A stretch of DNA of 64,000 nt, from NCBI GenBank assembly GCA_949361645.1, contig OX442423.1, positions 5,679,505 through 5,743,504 on the forward strand, in the 5' to 3' direction. This stretch comes from Spongilla lacustris. Its lineage: Eukaryota; Porifera; Demospongiae; Spongillida; Spongillidae. A program made the position numbers and the translations under genes. Positions 35,301 through 46,377 of the stretch are shown one piece after another. The notes beneath the pieces were generated by a model. It was not told where the DNA came from, did not search any database, and worked only from the letters and a program-made list of their open reading frames with translations. How positions within the stretch are numbered: position 1 is the first letter of the stretch; each line of letters opens with the position of its first letter.

Positions 35301-38300
35301 TTATGGGTGAGTATAACTCGAGATAGGAAAGGTTTTAAAGAGCGCCAGTTACACCAAAAATCGTAGAATTTCCTGAGAATACTTCTTCAGGTATCAGATA
35401 TATAAATAAAGCATGTAACCAATATACGTAATTTGCAGCTGTTCTCGTGCGCCAAGATATAAGTACGTAATCGCTATATTAAAACAAAACCGTTTCCATG
35501 ACAATGTTGCAGAATTGTGTATTGTGTATGATTGGCATGGAACAGGTGGGAGTTTCATTTGTGTTTTTAGTTTTGCTCACCACTTTTAGCTAGCGAAATT
35601 GTTTTTGTCAAAATGCCTTTACGGCTATGAAAGAGGAAAGCTAAGCGACGAGAGATACCTCCTAAATCGAGACTATGAGTTAGAGTCCTCCCGAGTTCGG
35701 TACAATGCTGATGCTGAACAAAGGCGGGCGTCTGCTCGTGATATGTACAGAGCAAATCTGGAGTCGAACCAAGCTTCTAAGAGGTAGCAACAGGAAAAGA
35801 ATTCTGTTGCATCTAAGAAGCGACGTTATGAACTGAACTCAGACGAGAAACGAGCTTCTAAGAGGGAAAGCTTGGCGCGTGAGTATCGAACTAATGGAAC
35901 AGCTGCAAATGTATTAACATAACTGTAAACATTGTGTTGCTAGGCAATAAACATGGGAATTATACAACGGTTGGATTATATCTTACAATCGTATTTACTT
36001 CTACATTGTACTACATGTACACCTATATATTAGTATTCACTTATTAAAAAATGAATGAAACAAGATATAAAAAACATTCTCTTAGAGAAAGTTAGTGGTA
36101 TATAGGATTTGAAGGCTATGGTGGTGTAAAAAGAAAGGGAACAAGGGATTCAGTGGAGATACAATGATTATTCCTATATTTAGCACTGTACAGAACGTCA
36201 TTACAATTATGTTGCTAAACATAGGAATAATCATTGTATCTCCACTGAATCCCTTGTTCCCTTTCTTTTTACACCACCATAGCCTTCAAATCCTATATAC
36301 CACTAACTTTCTCTAAGAGAATGTTTTTTATATCTTGTATGAAGAATACATCTGGTACTACATTGTATTGCAAACTGATGCATTAGTAACAGCAATCATG
36401 AATCTATAACACACATCTGAAGCATTAATAGTAAACTGACCACGTTTGCATAATCATACGCTAGTACATCATCTCCAGCGAGTGTTATAGAAGCATGAGC
36501 TACATCGAGCTGCCAATTTTCTTATTGGTAAGATTGACATAGAGTCAATGTTAACACATCAATCATTCACTAAGTGCAGCAGGCTGTTTTCGACCTAAAC
36601 AGTCTGCTTGTTTTCTATTAATAATGATGCAGTTGTTTTGGATTACCACCACCACTATGTCCTGTTGCACTGCCAGTGTGTGCAAAATACTGCTTGACAG
36701 AAGCGAAAAAAATAAAAGGACACCATATACCAGTGTGAGGCCTTGTAGAAGGTGTTTGGTGTGAACTGAGGAGAATGCAATGGTGTCCCCACAAAGCTCT
36801 TCCAGGTGCTCCCTTCAAAAGGCAATGGATGCAGCTGCACAGAGGGTACCAAATAGGTGCTATGTGACTGCATTTCAGTGGCAAACCCATTTTAGTGAAT
36901 CTGTCGCACCGAAATATGGGATCAGTCCACTATGCCTGAGTACAAGCATTCATAACTGTGGCTGGTCTGTGTGATATAAATGTTGTCTTCATTGTATTTG
37001 TGTGTGTGTAGCTGCCTAAGAGATTATCATTTGCATGTATCAGTTTGGTGATACATCAGTTGTGAAGGTCAAGGTACTAAATCAGTTCTACAGGATTTGA
37101 AATGTCCTCTGTGCTTAGAGGTCCTTAACGAGCGCTGCCATGCAAAGCACTTGTGTATGCCAAATGCATCAAGCAATGAATATTGGTGTTAGTGGATGTA
37201 CATTGTCCCTGTTGTTATGATACAGCACCGTTGCATGGACATAACCCACCTTGGTATTGAACATCTTAGGTGTTAATTGTGCAGTCTGTTCCAGTGGCAT
37301 CAAAGCACACCATCTCCTAATGAAGAGGAGATGATAGCAGCTGCAGATGTCCTGAGACGCATATCATCAACAAGCCCTGAGAACCCTTTTTTGCAATGTC
37401 CAACAAATGGAAGAGTATGTGCACACTCACCAGATACTCATACACACAGACACACAGAAACATATTCAAATGTAATCACCAATATGGATGCCTTCAGGAC
37501 GTCGTCATTTCTCAAAGCCACTGTCCCAGTAAAAATGCATCTTCTTTAAGACCTTGGGTAAAGAATTGAATGTAGAGTTTCTCTATGGAGAACAAGAAGC
37601 AAAATCTATACATGCCAAATTCAATGCTCTACACAGCATCAATACAGGAAATGTTGCAGTATTACCAGTGTGTAATGAAGGAACAACCCAAAATGTCACA
37701 GAAATTTCGGCAGGAACAAAAGGACCCAAATATTCTAAAGAACAGTTTTCATCTAAGCTTTACATGGTATTTTAAATTTAAATGAGTCAAATCACCTATA
37801 TTTGATGACTTATAGTGTTGTAAATTCAGCAGGCCAAATTTAGTCCTTTGGCTTTCTAGGTAGCCTTCACCCTCCACCATTATCAATGTCTCCAAGGAAA
37901 ATTAATTAGCAGTAGTCTAATGGTGATGGATATCTGATAGTGGTACTCAGATAGCAAGCTCTACAGCTAACAGACAGTGCAGAGTTGTGTCATGTAATTC
38001 ACACGAAGTTAGAAAAATTGTATGTTTACACTTATGCACTTTTTACTGGTGGGACCAACGTACAAAGTCCACGTTGATATCATAATCATTTCAATATTTC
38101 GGGATGTAGATCTTATTGTCCACTCTTGAATAGACTGCAAACAGTGGTGTGGTATGTAGTCTGTATTTAGCACTGTCACAAAAGAGACAAATTGTTACAG
38201 ATAAGTTTCAAACTATATTTTGTTTAACAACACGTTGACATACACATTAATCATTCTCCTCACATTTACTTTCCTCCTTCCCATGTACCCTGTACACCAC

Positions 38301-39352
38301 CACTTCATGTGCAGGAGTTTAGGTGCTACAGTGGTGGAGATGCTGACATGCCATCCTCCATGGCATGAGTTTGAAGCCTATGCAGCCATGTATAAGGTTG
38401 GGACATTGGAGACTTGTCCCAACCTTCCGTTACATTGCTCAGAAGAGGCTGAAAGTTTCCTCCGATTGTGTTTTATGAAGTGAGTCAGTAATTCAGTAGA
38501 TATCCAATGATCTCTGCATCAACGATATCTTTGGTATCACTTTGAAATTGATGTATTTGTTAAGCAAACTTAAGCCCAATTACATTTACTGCTGAGCCCT
38601 TCACACATCTTCAAAGTGCCTGAGAAGAAAGTATTGTTTCTATGCAGTGTCGTCTTTCAGTTCAGCATTCATGTAGATGTATGAACATTTGTTGTGAGCA
38701 TATGCATTTATTGGTTTCAAACATTGGGTATAATACATGGGAACATCTGTACATTGCATGTATGGCAAATAGGTTTAGGCATCTCAGCTGCATTTCATTG
38801 TTAACTACATGTACTTTTCTGCTTGGGCACACACATTCAAGTTTTATCACTCGAGTGATTTTGCACCAGGTATGAAAGCTAGTGGATATGTACCTCCAAT
38901 ATTTTGATCCATAATTAATAGGAGCTGTACAATGTGCTCAATTGCTGGGGTCATTCCTTGGTCCCCACCAAAATATGACCCCAGCCAAAAAATATCTGCC
39001 AAGTACAATGTACCCTGAGGTTGATGCCGGATATTAGACATTAAGCAAAGTATTAGCTTGATATTGATGCCATTAGTGACCTTGTTTTAGGATGATCAGG
39101 TACTGTAGTTAATGTTTTCATCACATAGTTGTATGAAAAAAATTAAATAACTTACACTACAGAATTTTACACTTCCTATCTTAGTTATTGTTCATGTGCA
39201 TGTTTCATGTACAATGACTTATTTTGCAACTTTCAGTTTGAGGAAATTGTGGAAAGGTCACCTTTGATGGCATTTTCTCTCCTAGGGACAAATCGCAAAG
39301 ACCGTCTGCGTTGGAGCTATTGAGCAGCCCATTTGTTGACCAGTCATACTAG
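32364..39352 (+). CDS. MEKK/MAP3K-like kinase with N-terminal SAP domain
   Basis: Ten exons with consistent phases give 360 residues to the stop at 39350: 32364-32505 (SAP cassette [11 protein letters not shown] and [18 protein letters not shown]), 32595-32634, 32725-32808, 32962-33014, 33768-33875, 34163-34288, 34426-34626, 34818-34915, 38315-38479 and 39286-39352. The kinase domain opens with [17 protein letters not shown] (P-loop), then has RDLAVKVV (catalytic Lys), HEREFQML (helix-C Glu), [41 protein letters not shown] and [10 protein letters not shown]. All catalytic residues are present. The PxNWxxGKLLGxGAFG opening and GTPxWMAPEVI are typical of MEKK2/3-type MAP3Ks, which phosphorylate MAP2Ks. 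AATAAA at 39417 is a good poly-A signal. The first exons are not identified. Whether SAP and kinase are in one mRNA is inferred from phase continuity. Confidence 0.8.
35605..35922 (+). pseudogene. Lys/Arg-rich YxxN-repeat ORF (transposon-associated type)
   Basis: The frame from 35599 reads [20 protein letters not shown] and then [11 protein letters not shown], meets a TAG at 35785-35787, and continues in frame with [20 protein letters not shown]. The period of about 18 residues (Y-x-x-N-x-E-x-K-R-A-x-x-R) matches basic repeat proteins that are abundant in sponge and cnidarian genomes and are often transposon-linked. AATAAA follows at about 35946. The in-frame stop suggests a dead or truncated copy. 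The function is unknown. Confidence 0.5.
36061..36337. mobile_element. Fold-back MITE copy 3 (almost perfect palindrome)
   Basis: Arms 36061-36174 and about 36223-36337 are inverted and almost identical over about 115 bp (outer end caagatataaaaaacattct, inner end gataatcattgta-like). The loop is about 48 bp without an ORF. The high arm identity suggests the youngest of the three copies in this window (others at 16238 and 21768). No convincing target duplication was found; a TA is possible on the right. Confidence 0.9.
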
Positions 39353-39416
39353 TACAAGTTGGTTTTTGTGCTTCATATTACCCCTGATTTTGAAAGTGCA
39401 AATTAAATTCATATAT

Positions 39417-39422
39417 AATAAA
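39417..39422 (+). promoter_or_regulatory. Poly-A signal of the kinase gene
   Basis: AATAAA lies 65 bp after the kinase stop codon, in an AT-rich context, at the usual distance for a short 3' UTR. Confidence 0.6.
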
Positions 39423-39429
39423 AGAACAT

Positions 39430-40611
39430 CATTTACACACACTTTGGCTATTTCAGCTTATTTTTTAGAAACAACCACATTTATAAAATTAAAAGATTAA
39501 AAATATTGGGTACTGTTGTGACAACCTAGCTGCCCCATGCCCAGTTTGGTTGTCACACTATTGAACTTTGTCTGCATGGCTCTTCCTCGTGTCTGTGTGT
39601 TAGTTTCCTCAATTCCCTCTTCTCTTTCTCTTGTCTGGGTGGTTGTTTGATAACCCTAGCCTTTCCTCTTCCTCTTATATCTGTGGTAAGTTGCTGATCC
39701 TTGTTCATTTATTTTGTTTGCGAAAGCTGCCATTACAGGAGAATCTATCAAAATTGACAATTTTCTTGTTCTGTTGCTTGCAGCGGTTTTGCGTGGTGCT
39801 GCTTTTGCAAAACGTTGCACATTTTCATGATATGTGCTGGGAAGCATAGCTAGTAGAGCAGAGATCAAGAGGCACAGATAAATCAGGAGGAGCAACAATG
39901 CATGGACTAGGTCAGGTCTTGCAGTTAGAGCAGAAAATGTCAGAAATTATCCTTTGTGGTGTAGGTACACAAAAATTAGACCCAAGACGTATGTCAATGG
40001 ACACTTCTGGATTAGTAACAGATTGATTTATTGGAGAGACTGAAAGTGCCATTGGACAGTCTGTGGTGAAAGCTGTGGCAAAGTTAGCTAGCCTCCTGGA
40101 AATATGTCCCTATCTAATCAAAAGGTGATATTACAGCCACTTTGGATCCAAAAAATAATGTTGTGTACCATTACTGCATGCAAGTTGTCAAAAAATTCTT
40201 TCACAGACGTTGGGTATCCAGATACTTGTCCCATACTTTAATGAAATGAAAATGACTCGATTTTTTAGCATACCCACCCCGCAATTGCGACTGATCAGGA
40301 TCCAGATATTCCACAAGCATGCAGTGTCTTTTAAAACATATAAATGTCAATACTTGCTTGCACCAATATAAATGTTACAATATAAATTGTCACATGACAT
40401 TGCGATGTGACATAGGCTGTGCAACCCCTGAAGTAGGGAGACTGGAGTGATGATCACTGGGATGCGTTAAATGAAGAATTGTGGCAATGCCAGGGAACTC
40501 AAGTGCCTTGCTAACCTTCCAGAAACCCTCCCTGGCCATAAACATGCATTAGCATACTAGTATTATCAATTTCACTTTTTTTTTCACCACACTGTTTAGA
40601 CTGAACAGAGT
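39430..40611. other. Intergenic region between convergent kinase and LRR genes
   Basis: The two genes converge here and their 3' UTRs should lie in this stretch. The minus frame 39898-39656 starts with a hydrophobic run (LLLLIYLCLLISALLAML) but has no other support. Nothing else is recognised. Confidence 0.4.
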
Positions 40612-43600
40612 TCACATAATATGGCACGCTTTTTTTCTGTGTTTCATGTTAGGTACATGTGCTACATGTCCATTCCGTTCAGTGTAATAAGATACGAGTT
40701 CCTGCTTACATTTCATACTGCATGGATGAAGACTGAATGGGGCTCTATAGGGGATATCACTTTTCACAAAGTAAGTGTCACATCTGATCTGCATAATGTG
40801 GTCTGTTTTTAATCGGGAAAGGGGAATTTCATGAATTGAATGTAATTGTGAGCACATTTCACAGGTACATGTACCTTGGGATGCCATTCTGCCACACCTA
40901 TCACAGTGGGCTATGTTGGATGCAATGTAGTCTAGCTTATTACGTTGTGATGGACCAAGACTACCATGCTTCCAGTAATCTATGTGGTTCATAAACACTG
41001 CCCGTGCACATATGCTCTGTAGAGTAGCCACACTGTCTACAGTAGCAGCAGCTGCTGTTGGAGAATCTCTATGTGCTAGAGGAAATCTTTCTCTGTCCAG
41101 AGGATTTTCACTGCCATGTAATTCTGTAAGGTTCTTAAGCTTTAGAATCACACCTGGGAAGGAACTAAATTGATTGTTGGTCAAACTCAGTGCAGTCAAC
41201 TTGTAGCAAAACATGAGGGTAATTGGAAGATCAGAGAGATTATTAAAATCAAGAGAGAGAATCTCCAAGTTTTTCAGCCGTCCGATAGAAGGGGATAAGC
41301 TGGTAATACCAGTACTATTCATGCACATCTTTTTCAGGTTGTGCATATTCCAGAACTATAATGGAAAACGGTCAATTATACATGTTCTCAAGAATTAACA
41401 TTACCTGAAACTGACACTGCAAATCAACTGGAATAGAAACACCAGAAAAATCGAATTCCACAACATTTTCAAATAGAATAAGGCTGTCTATCATTTCTGC
41501 ACCTAAGATGGGATATTGGTCCTCAGAACTAACTTATGTCAGTAGAATTATTTTACCTTGGAGCATGTCAGAGCTGCATTGATGTGCACAAGGTGGTGTA
41601 CACTTTCCAAATGCTTTAGTATACAATGCAGCTATGTTAAGTTGGTTGTAATGAGAGGCAAGTTCATGCTGACACCGTGCACTGCATGTTTTTAGCTTAA
41701 ATGGTATGTCATTCAGCCCAAGATAAGACACAAGTGAAACTTCCACATCATATTCTGTAATGCACAGAGAAGGCTGTTAAACAGATGCACATTGTGAGCC
41801 TTCTTACCTTGAGAAACCACCATGTTACACCTATCACAGAGTACCGTAGATGCGAGATGATCTTTCCATTGCTCATGACCATGTTTCACTTGTTTCCCAT
41901 AATCTAATAAGTTTGCTGATGCTGCAACAATGCATATGCTCTGTAGCAAAGCTGGATTATAAGCAATGCATGATTTCTCTTCCTGCCGCAGAATAACTTG
42001 CACTGATTTCTTATACTTCATCAGAGGATTGCCTGCAAGCCTCAACTCTTGAAGGTTCTTCAACATGAGGACCACACCGGGGATGCTGGCAAATAAGTTA
42101 CCTTTTAAACTCAGTAAAGTCAGCTTTTGGCAAAACCGCAGGGTGATTGGGAGATCAGATAGAGCATTGGAATCAAGAGAGAGGGTCTCCAGGTGTTTCA
42201 GCCTTCCAATAGAGGGAGATAAACTGGAAGCACCAGTGGAGCTCATGTTCAGATTCTTTACATTTTGCATATTCCAGATCTATACAAATGGCATAGAAAC
42301 AGCACTTATAAAAATCATTTTGTCCTTCCTTATCTCAGGACAGAAATATTACCTGCATCAGGGACTGAAAATCTGAATGCATGGAGATACCTGATATATC
42401 AAGATCCACAACATTTTCCAACTGCATCATTTCTGTACCTAAATATGATAGTGCATGCATCATTGTTACATTATCAGTAAATTAAACATATTAACTATAC
42501 TTTTATTTTGATCACAACTGAAGGCAAGGGCACTAATACTCAAAACAATTCTGTCACTCATTTTCCTTTCCAATTCAGTGGTGTACTTTTCAATGCTATG
42601 TGCAACAAGCTTCTGCTGACAATTTGCACTGCATGCTTTTAGATGCAATGGGACAAAGTGCTGCCCTGGAACATGGTAGCTGAGTGTCACAATGTGTTCT
42701 GTATTTATAGCAAAGGGCAAAGGATACTGTATAACATCATAAAGACACATTATAAGCATGCCAGAGAAGCTACGTGTAGCGAATATGGTTACCTTGTGAT
42801 ACAGGCATACTACATCTGTCGCAGATGGCTAAGCTAGGACCAAGGGAGTTCAACACTTCACATTGCTTAGTACTAAGGTTATCCCACTTCCAGTGATCTA
42901 TGTGCTCTATGAAAACTGCTGCTGCACATATGCTCTTAAGTGAAGCTGGGCTGTGGGCAGTGTTTGCTGACTGTTTAGAAGGGACAGCATGTACAAATTG
43001 CTTATACATTATCAGAGGATTTCCTGCATGCTTAAGTTCTTTAAGGCTCTTCAACTTGCTAACCACACCTGGAATACGGGCAAAGTTGTTGTCATTCAGA
43101 CTCAGTGTAGTAAGACTTTGGCAAAATTGCAGAGTGGTTGGGAGATCAGAGAGAACATTGGAATCAAGAGAAAGGATCTCAAGGTGTTTTAGTCTTCCAA
43201 CAGAGGGAGATAATCTGGAAATACCGGTGTAGTCCAAACACAGCTTCTTTAGTTTGTGCATGTTCCAGAACTATATGAGCAAATGTTTTTATCGCAGCAT
43301 ACATGCAGTGTGGAAATTAAATAGTACTAATAATGAATTCTACGTATATGTACGCTATACAATGTAAAAAGACTGACACACCTGAATTAAATTGACTGGA
43401 GGGCAACAACCATGTACGTCCAACTCCACAAGGTTTTCGAACTGGAAAAGGGTATACATCGACTTTGCGTCTATAAGGGCACAAAGGGGAGTAAGGAGAT
43501 AAGGAAAGAATACAAGACACTCCATTGTTTGAGACGCTCACCTTCACATACGCCAAGACCACAGACAGCTTCGCGTACTGTGAGCGAGGTCAGTCGTGGG

Positions 43601-43851
43601 AATGGTCTGTCGGTCTTGTTGCAGAGATAAGCCAACAAAAACGACTCATAGTTGAAACGGTTTCCTTTCTTTCCTGGCGCATCCACGTTGTAAGCATTGT
43701 ATATGGCCTCTGGATCTAGGCTAGCTTGGAGATGTACGAAATCCAGTAGGACCTCTTTACGTGTTTCCTGTGCCCGTCGCAAAGATTGCGCATAAGGACT
43801 GCACAGTTGTGAACTACACTCAGTCTGCTCCGATTGGATATCGATATCCAT
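40612..43851 (-). CDS. Triplicated LRR + cysteine-cassette protein, 866 aa
   Basis: Ten exons, all GT-AG with matching phases: 43851-43542, 43470-43382, 43270-42793, 42698-42501, 42438-42353, 42279-41808, 41754-41557, 41502-41405, 41355-40875 and 40802-40612. Exon 1 is a unique 103-residue start without a signal peptide. Then a three-exon cassette occurs three times: a short exon (89/86/98 nt, FENLVELDVHG type), an LRR exon (478/472/481 nt) with LSPSIGRLKHLETLSLDSN, LSDLPITL and IPGVVLKLKNL-type repeats ending in CDRCxMxxSQG, and a third exon (198/198/191 nt) with LKxCSAxCQxEL. An LRR followed by paired C-x2-C and C-x3-C recalls the cysteine tail of LRRC28/LRRC58-like proteins; that link and metal binding are inferences. 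LRRs usually form protein-binding surfaces. The protein is probably intracellular. The copies differ enough to be old. Confidence 0.85.
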
Positions 43852-43974
43852 TTGAATGATTTGATTACTGTGTTCTTTCTTTTAAATCGCTGAGATAGCG
43901 AATCTCCTCCCACCACTTATAACATTACGTAATTGTACATAATTATTTTTACCATTTAATTATGCATCCTGTGC

Positions 43975-44094
<120 letters not shown>

Positions 44095-44379
44095 ATATAC
44101 ATGTAATATAATTATATATATGGGTCAGTTTCCGAGAAAATTGTAATTCGCATAAATAAAGATATAAAAATGCCTCGCGTTTGAATCGCTATAACTCCCA
44201 AAAGATACATGATGTTAACTTCCTATATTCAACACTTCATACTACACCATTTCTGTATGGTAAAATACATTTTGGAGTCTTGCACTTACTCCGTGCCAGT
44301 ATTGCAACGTACTATATCCCACCCGGTTCAAACCCACCATACCTTTCGGTAGGAGTAATCAATTCGCTTCAAATTCGGC

Positions 44380-44500
44380 TTGTAGGTAGAGTGGTCATAT
44401 ACCTATCGCGTTGGTCTGTTCGTTAATTTTTATGTCATCCGTTAAGATACAGCGGCGCAAAATTGGTACAAGTTTCCCGCGCCTTTGTACGGGGTGTAGC
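44380..44500 (+). mobile_element. Remnant related to the 10.26-kb fold-back element
   Basis: The text tctgttcgttaatttttatg followed by tcatccgttaagatacagc and tttcccgcgcc parallels the arm at 10548-10632 (tctgttcgttaatttctgta, tcatccgttacggag, tttcccgctt). Only one arm is seen here. Confidence 0.5.
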
Positions 44501-44507
44501 TAAAACC

Positions 44508-44697
44508 AGGAGCAGGAGCAGGAGCAGGAGCAGGAGTTGCTACCTAAAACCAGGAGCAGGAGCAGGAGTTGCTACCTAAAACCAGGAACAGGAGCAGGAG
44601 TAGGAGCAGGAGTTGCTACCTAAAACCAGGAGCAGGAGCAGGAGTTACTACCTAAAACCAGGAGCAGGAGCAGGAGCAGGAGCAGGAGTTCTTATCA
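44508..44697. repeat. AGGAGC higher-order minisatellite
   Basis: About five units start with aaaaccaggagcaggagc and end with gttgctacct. Each contains two to five AGGAGC hexamers, so a hexamer repeat is nested in a 35-50-bp repeat. Confidence 0.9.
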
Positions 44698-44905
44698 AAA
44701 ATTTCGTATGAACAGGCGCAGTATAGTACCTATGCCTTACGAGCAAGCTTAAGAGTGCATACCGCTCATTATAAGTTTCAGCTCGTGCGGCGGGTATTGT
44801 AGTATACCATTTTCTCTACACACGCGTGCACCCCGCATGCCTTTAATATTGAGTAAAAGCACGATTTATTTCTCCACATTTCTGAATATCCAATATAGAT
44901 GAACA

Positions 44906-45105
44906 NNNNNNNNNNNNNNNNNNNNNNNNNNNNNNNNNNNNNNNNNNNNNNNNNNNNNNNNNNNNNNNNNNNNNNNNNNNNNNNNNNNNNNNNNNNNNNN
45001 NNNNNNNNNNNNNNNNNNNNNNNNNNNNNNNNNNNNNNNNNNNNNNNNNNNNNNNNNNNNNNNNNNNNNNNNNNNNNNNNNNNNNNNNNNNNNNNNNNNN
45101 NNNNN
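44906..45105. other. Assembly gap (200 N)
   Basis: Exactly 200 N, so the true length is unknown. It removes the 3' part of the collagen gene. Open frames that run through it are artefacts. Confidence 1.
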
Positions 45106-45204
45106 ACATGTATGACCACACCCTCCACCCCCACCCTCCACCCCCACACTCCACCTCTACTCCCCACCTCCACCCCCACCCTCCACCTCCACTCCCCCAC
45201 TCAC

Positions 45205-46303
45205 AGCAGGTCCACGCTGTCCCTTTGCCCCACGAGGTCCTGCAGGTCCAGCCTCTCCTGGCTGACCAGGAGCTCCGTAAGGCCCAGACTTGCCAGGGGC
45301 ACCATGATCTCCCTTCTCCCCTCTGTCTCCGCCCTCACCCTTGGTACCCTGGGGAGGAGGTGTGCATAGACAAAACCAAGAGTATACAAGAGCGTACAAG
45401 AGTACACACATGTACACATGCTATGATGAGACCAAAGTGCCCAGAATATAAACAACCACAACTGCCTCATCCCCAGACTCACTAGAGATCGGGCCCATTC
45501 CTCCGACTCTCTTAACCCTGTGCACTTACAGCTGCTCCAATAAATCCCTTGGCACCTCTCACGCCCTGGAGGCCTTGAGCCCCCTTTGGCCCTCGGGCCC
45601 CCTGGGGGCCGGGGGCTCCCGTGGGTCCAGCAACACCTTGGTCCCCTTGAGGTCCAGGCTGTCCAGCTAGTCCTTTGACCCCTATAAGACCCTGAGAAAC
45701 ACAAAGATTAGCACTTGCTCAGTACCGCTATACATGTACATGTACATGTATGTACATGTACATGGTGTGGTGTGGTGTGGTGTGGGGTGGAGGTGGAGGT
45801 GGGTACATGTACATGTACCATTGCACTTACAGGTGCCCCAATTGCTCCAGGAAGTCCCGGGGTTCCAGCATCCCCCAGGGGACCAATGGGGCCTGCAGGT
45901 CCTAATTCACCGAGTGGCCCAGGGAGTCCCGGAGGTCCACGAGGACCAGGGGATCCATTGGGCCCCCTGTTGCCACGCTCTCCCTGGGGGGGAGGAGGGG
46001 GGTAAGATGCTCCACCCCCTCAAGTGCAGACTTAAGCATAAATATCTTCTTTCCTTCAGATCCAGGAATACCAGGCAGTCCTGGATAACCAGGTGGTCCC
46101 TGTTCAGAATGGTTGAGGGGAGGAAGGGGGATGTGGATATTTTAGACAATAGGCCTCAAATGTTGTGAATGATAACTTACAGCTCTGCCAAGGAACCCTG
46201 GGACACCATCCTCCCCATTTGTACCCTGTGAGGGGGGCATGCGTGACAAGTGGTGCATACACACCCTCACACACACACACACACTCACACACACACATAC
46301 CCT

Positions 46304-46335
<32 letters not shown>

Positions 46336-46344
46336 CACACACAC

Positions 46345-46377
<33 letters not shown>

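Larger units (their letters stand above)
34916..38314. other. 3.4-kb kinase intron crowded with insertions
   Basis: This intron interrupts the codon for the Trp of the DxWSLG motif (TG|G). It contains a (GTC)n run near 35282, the repeat ORF at 35605, the MITE at 36061, and sequence of no recognised origin at 36400-38300. Frames at 37277-37785 show no family. Confidence 0.6.

Noticed and set aside
40612..43261. Interpretation as three separate LRR genes
   Set aside because: Exon phases connect all ten exons (2601 nt, a multiple of three) without an internal stop, and no new start context appears at each cassette.
44778..45369. Frames that run through 200 N
   Set aside because: The gap has no sequence; continuity is an artefact.
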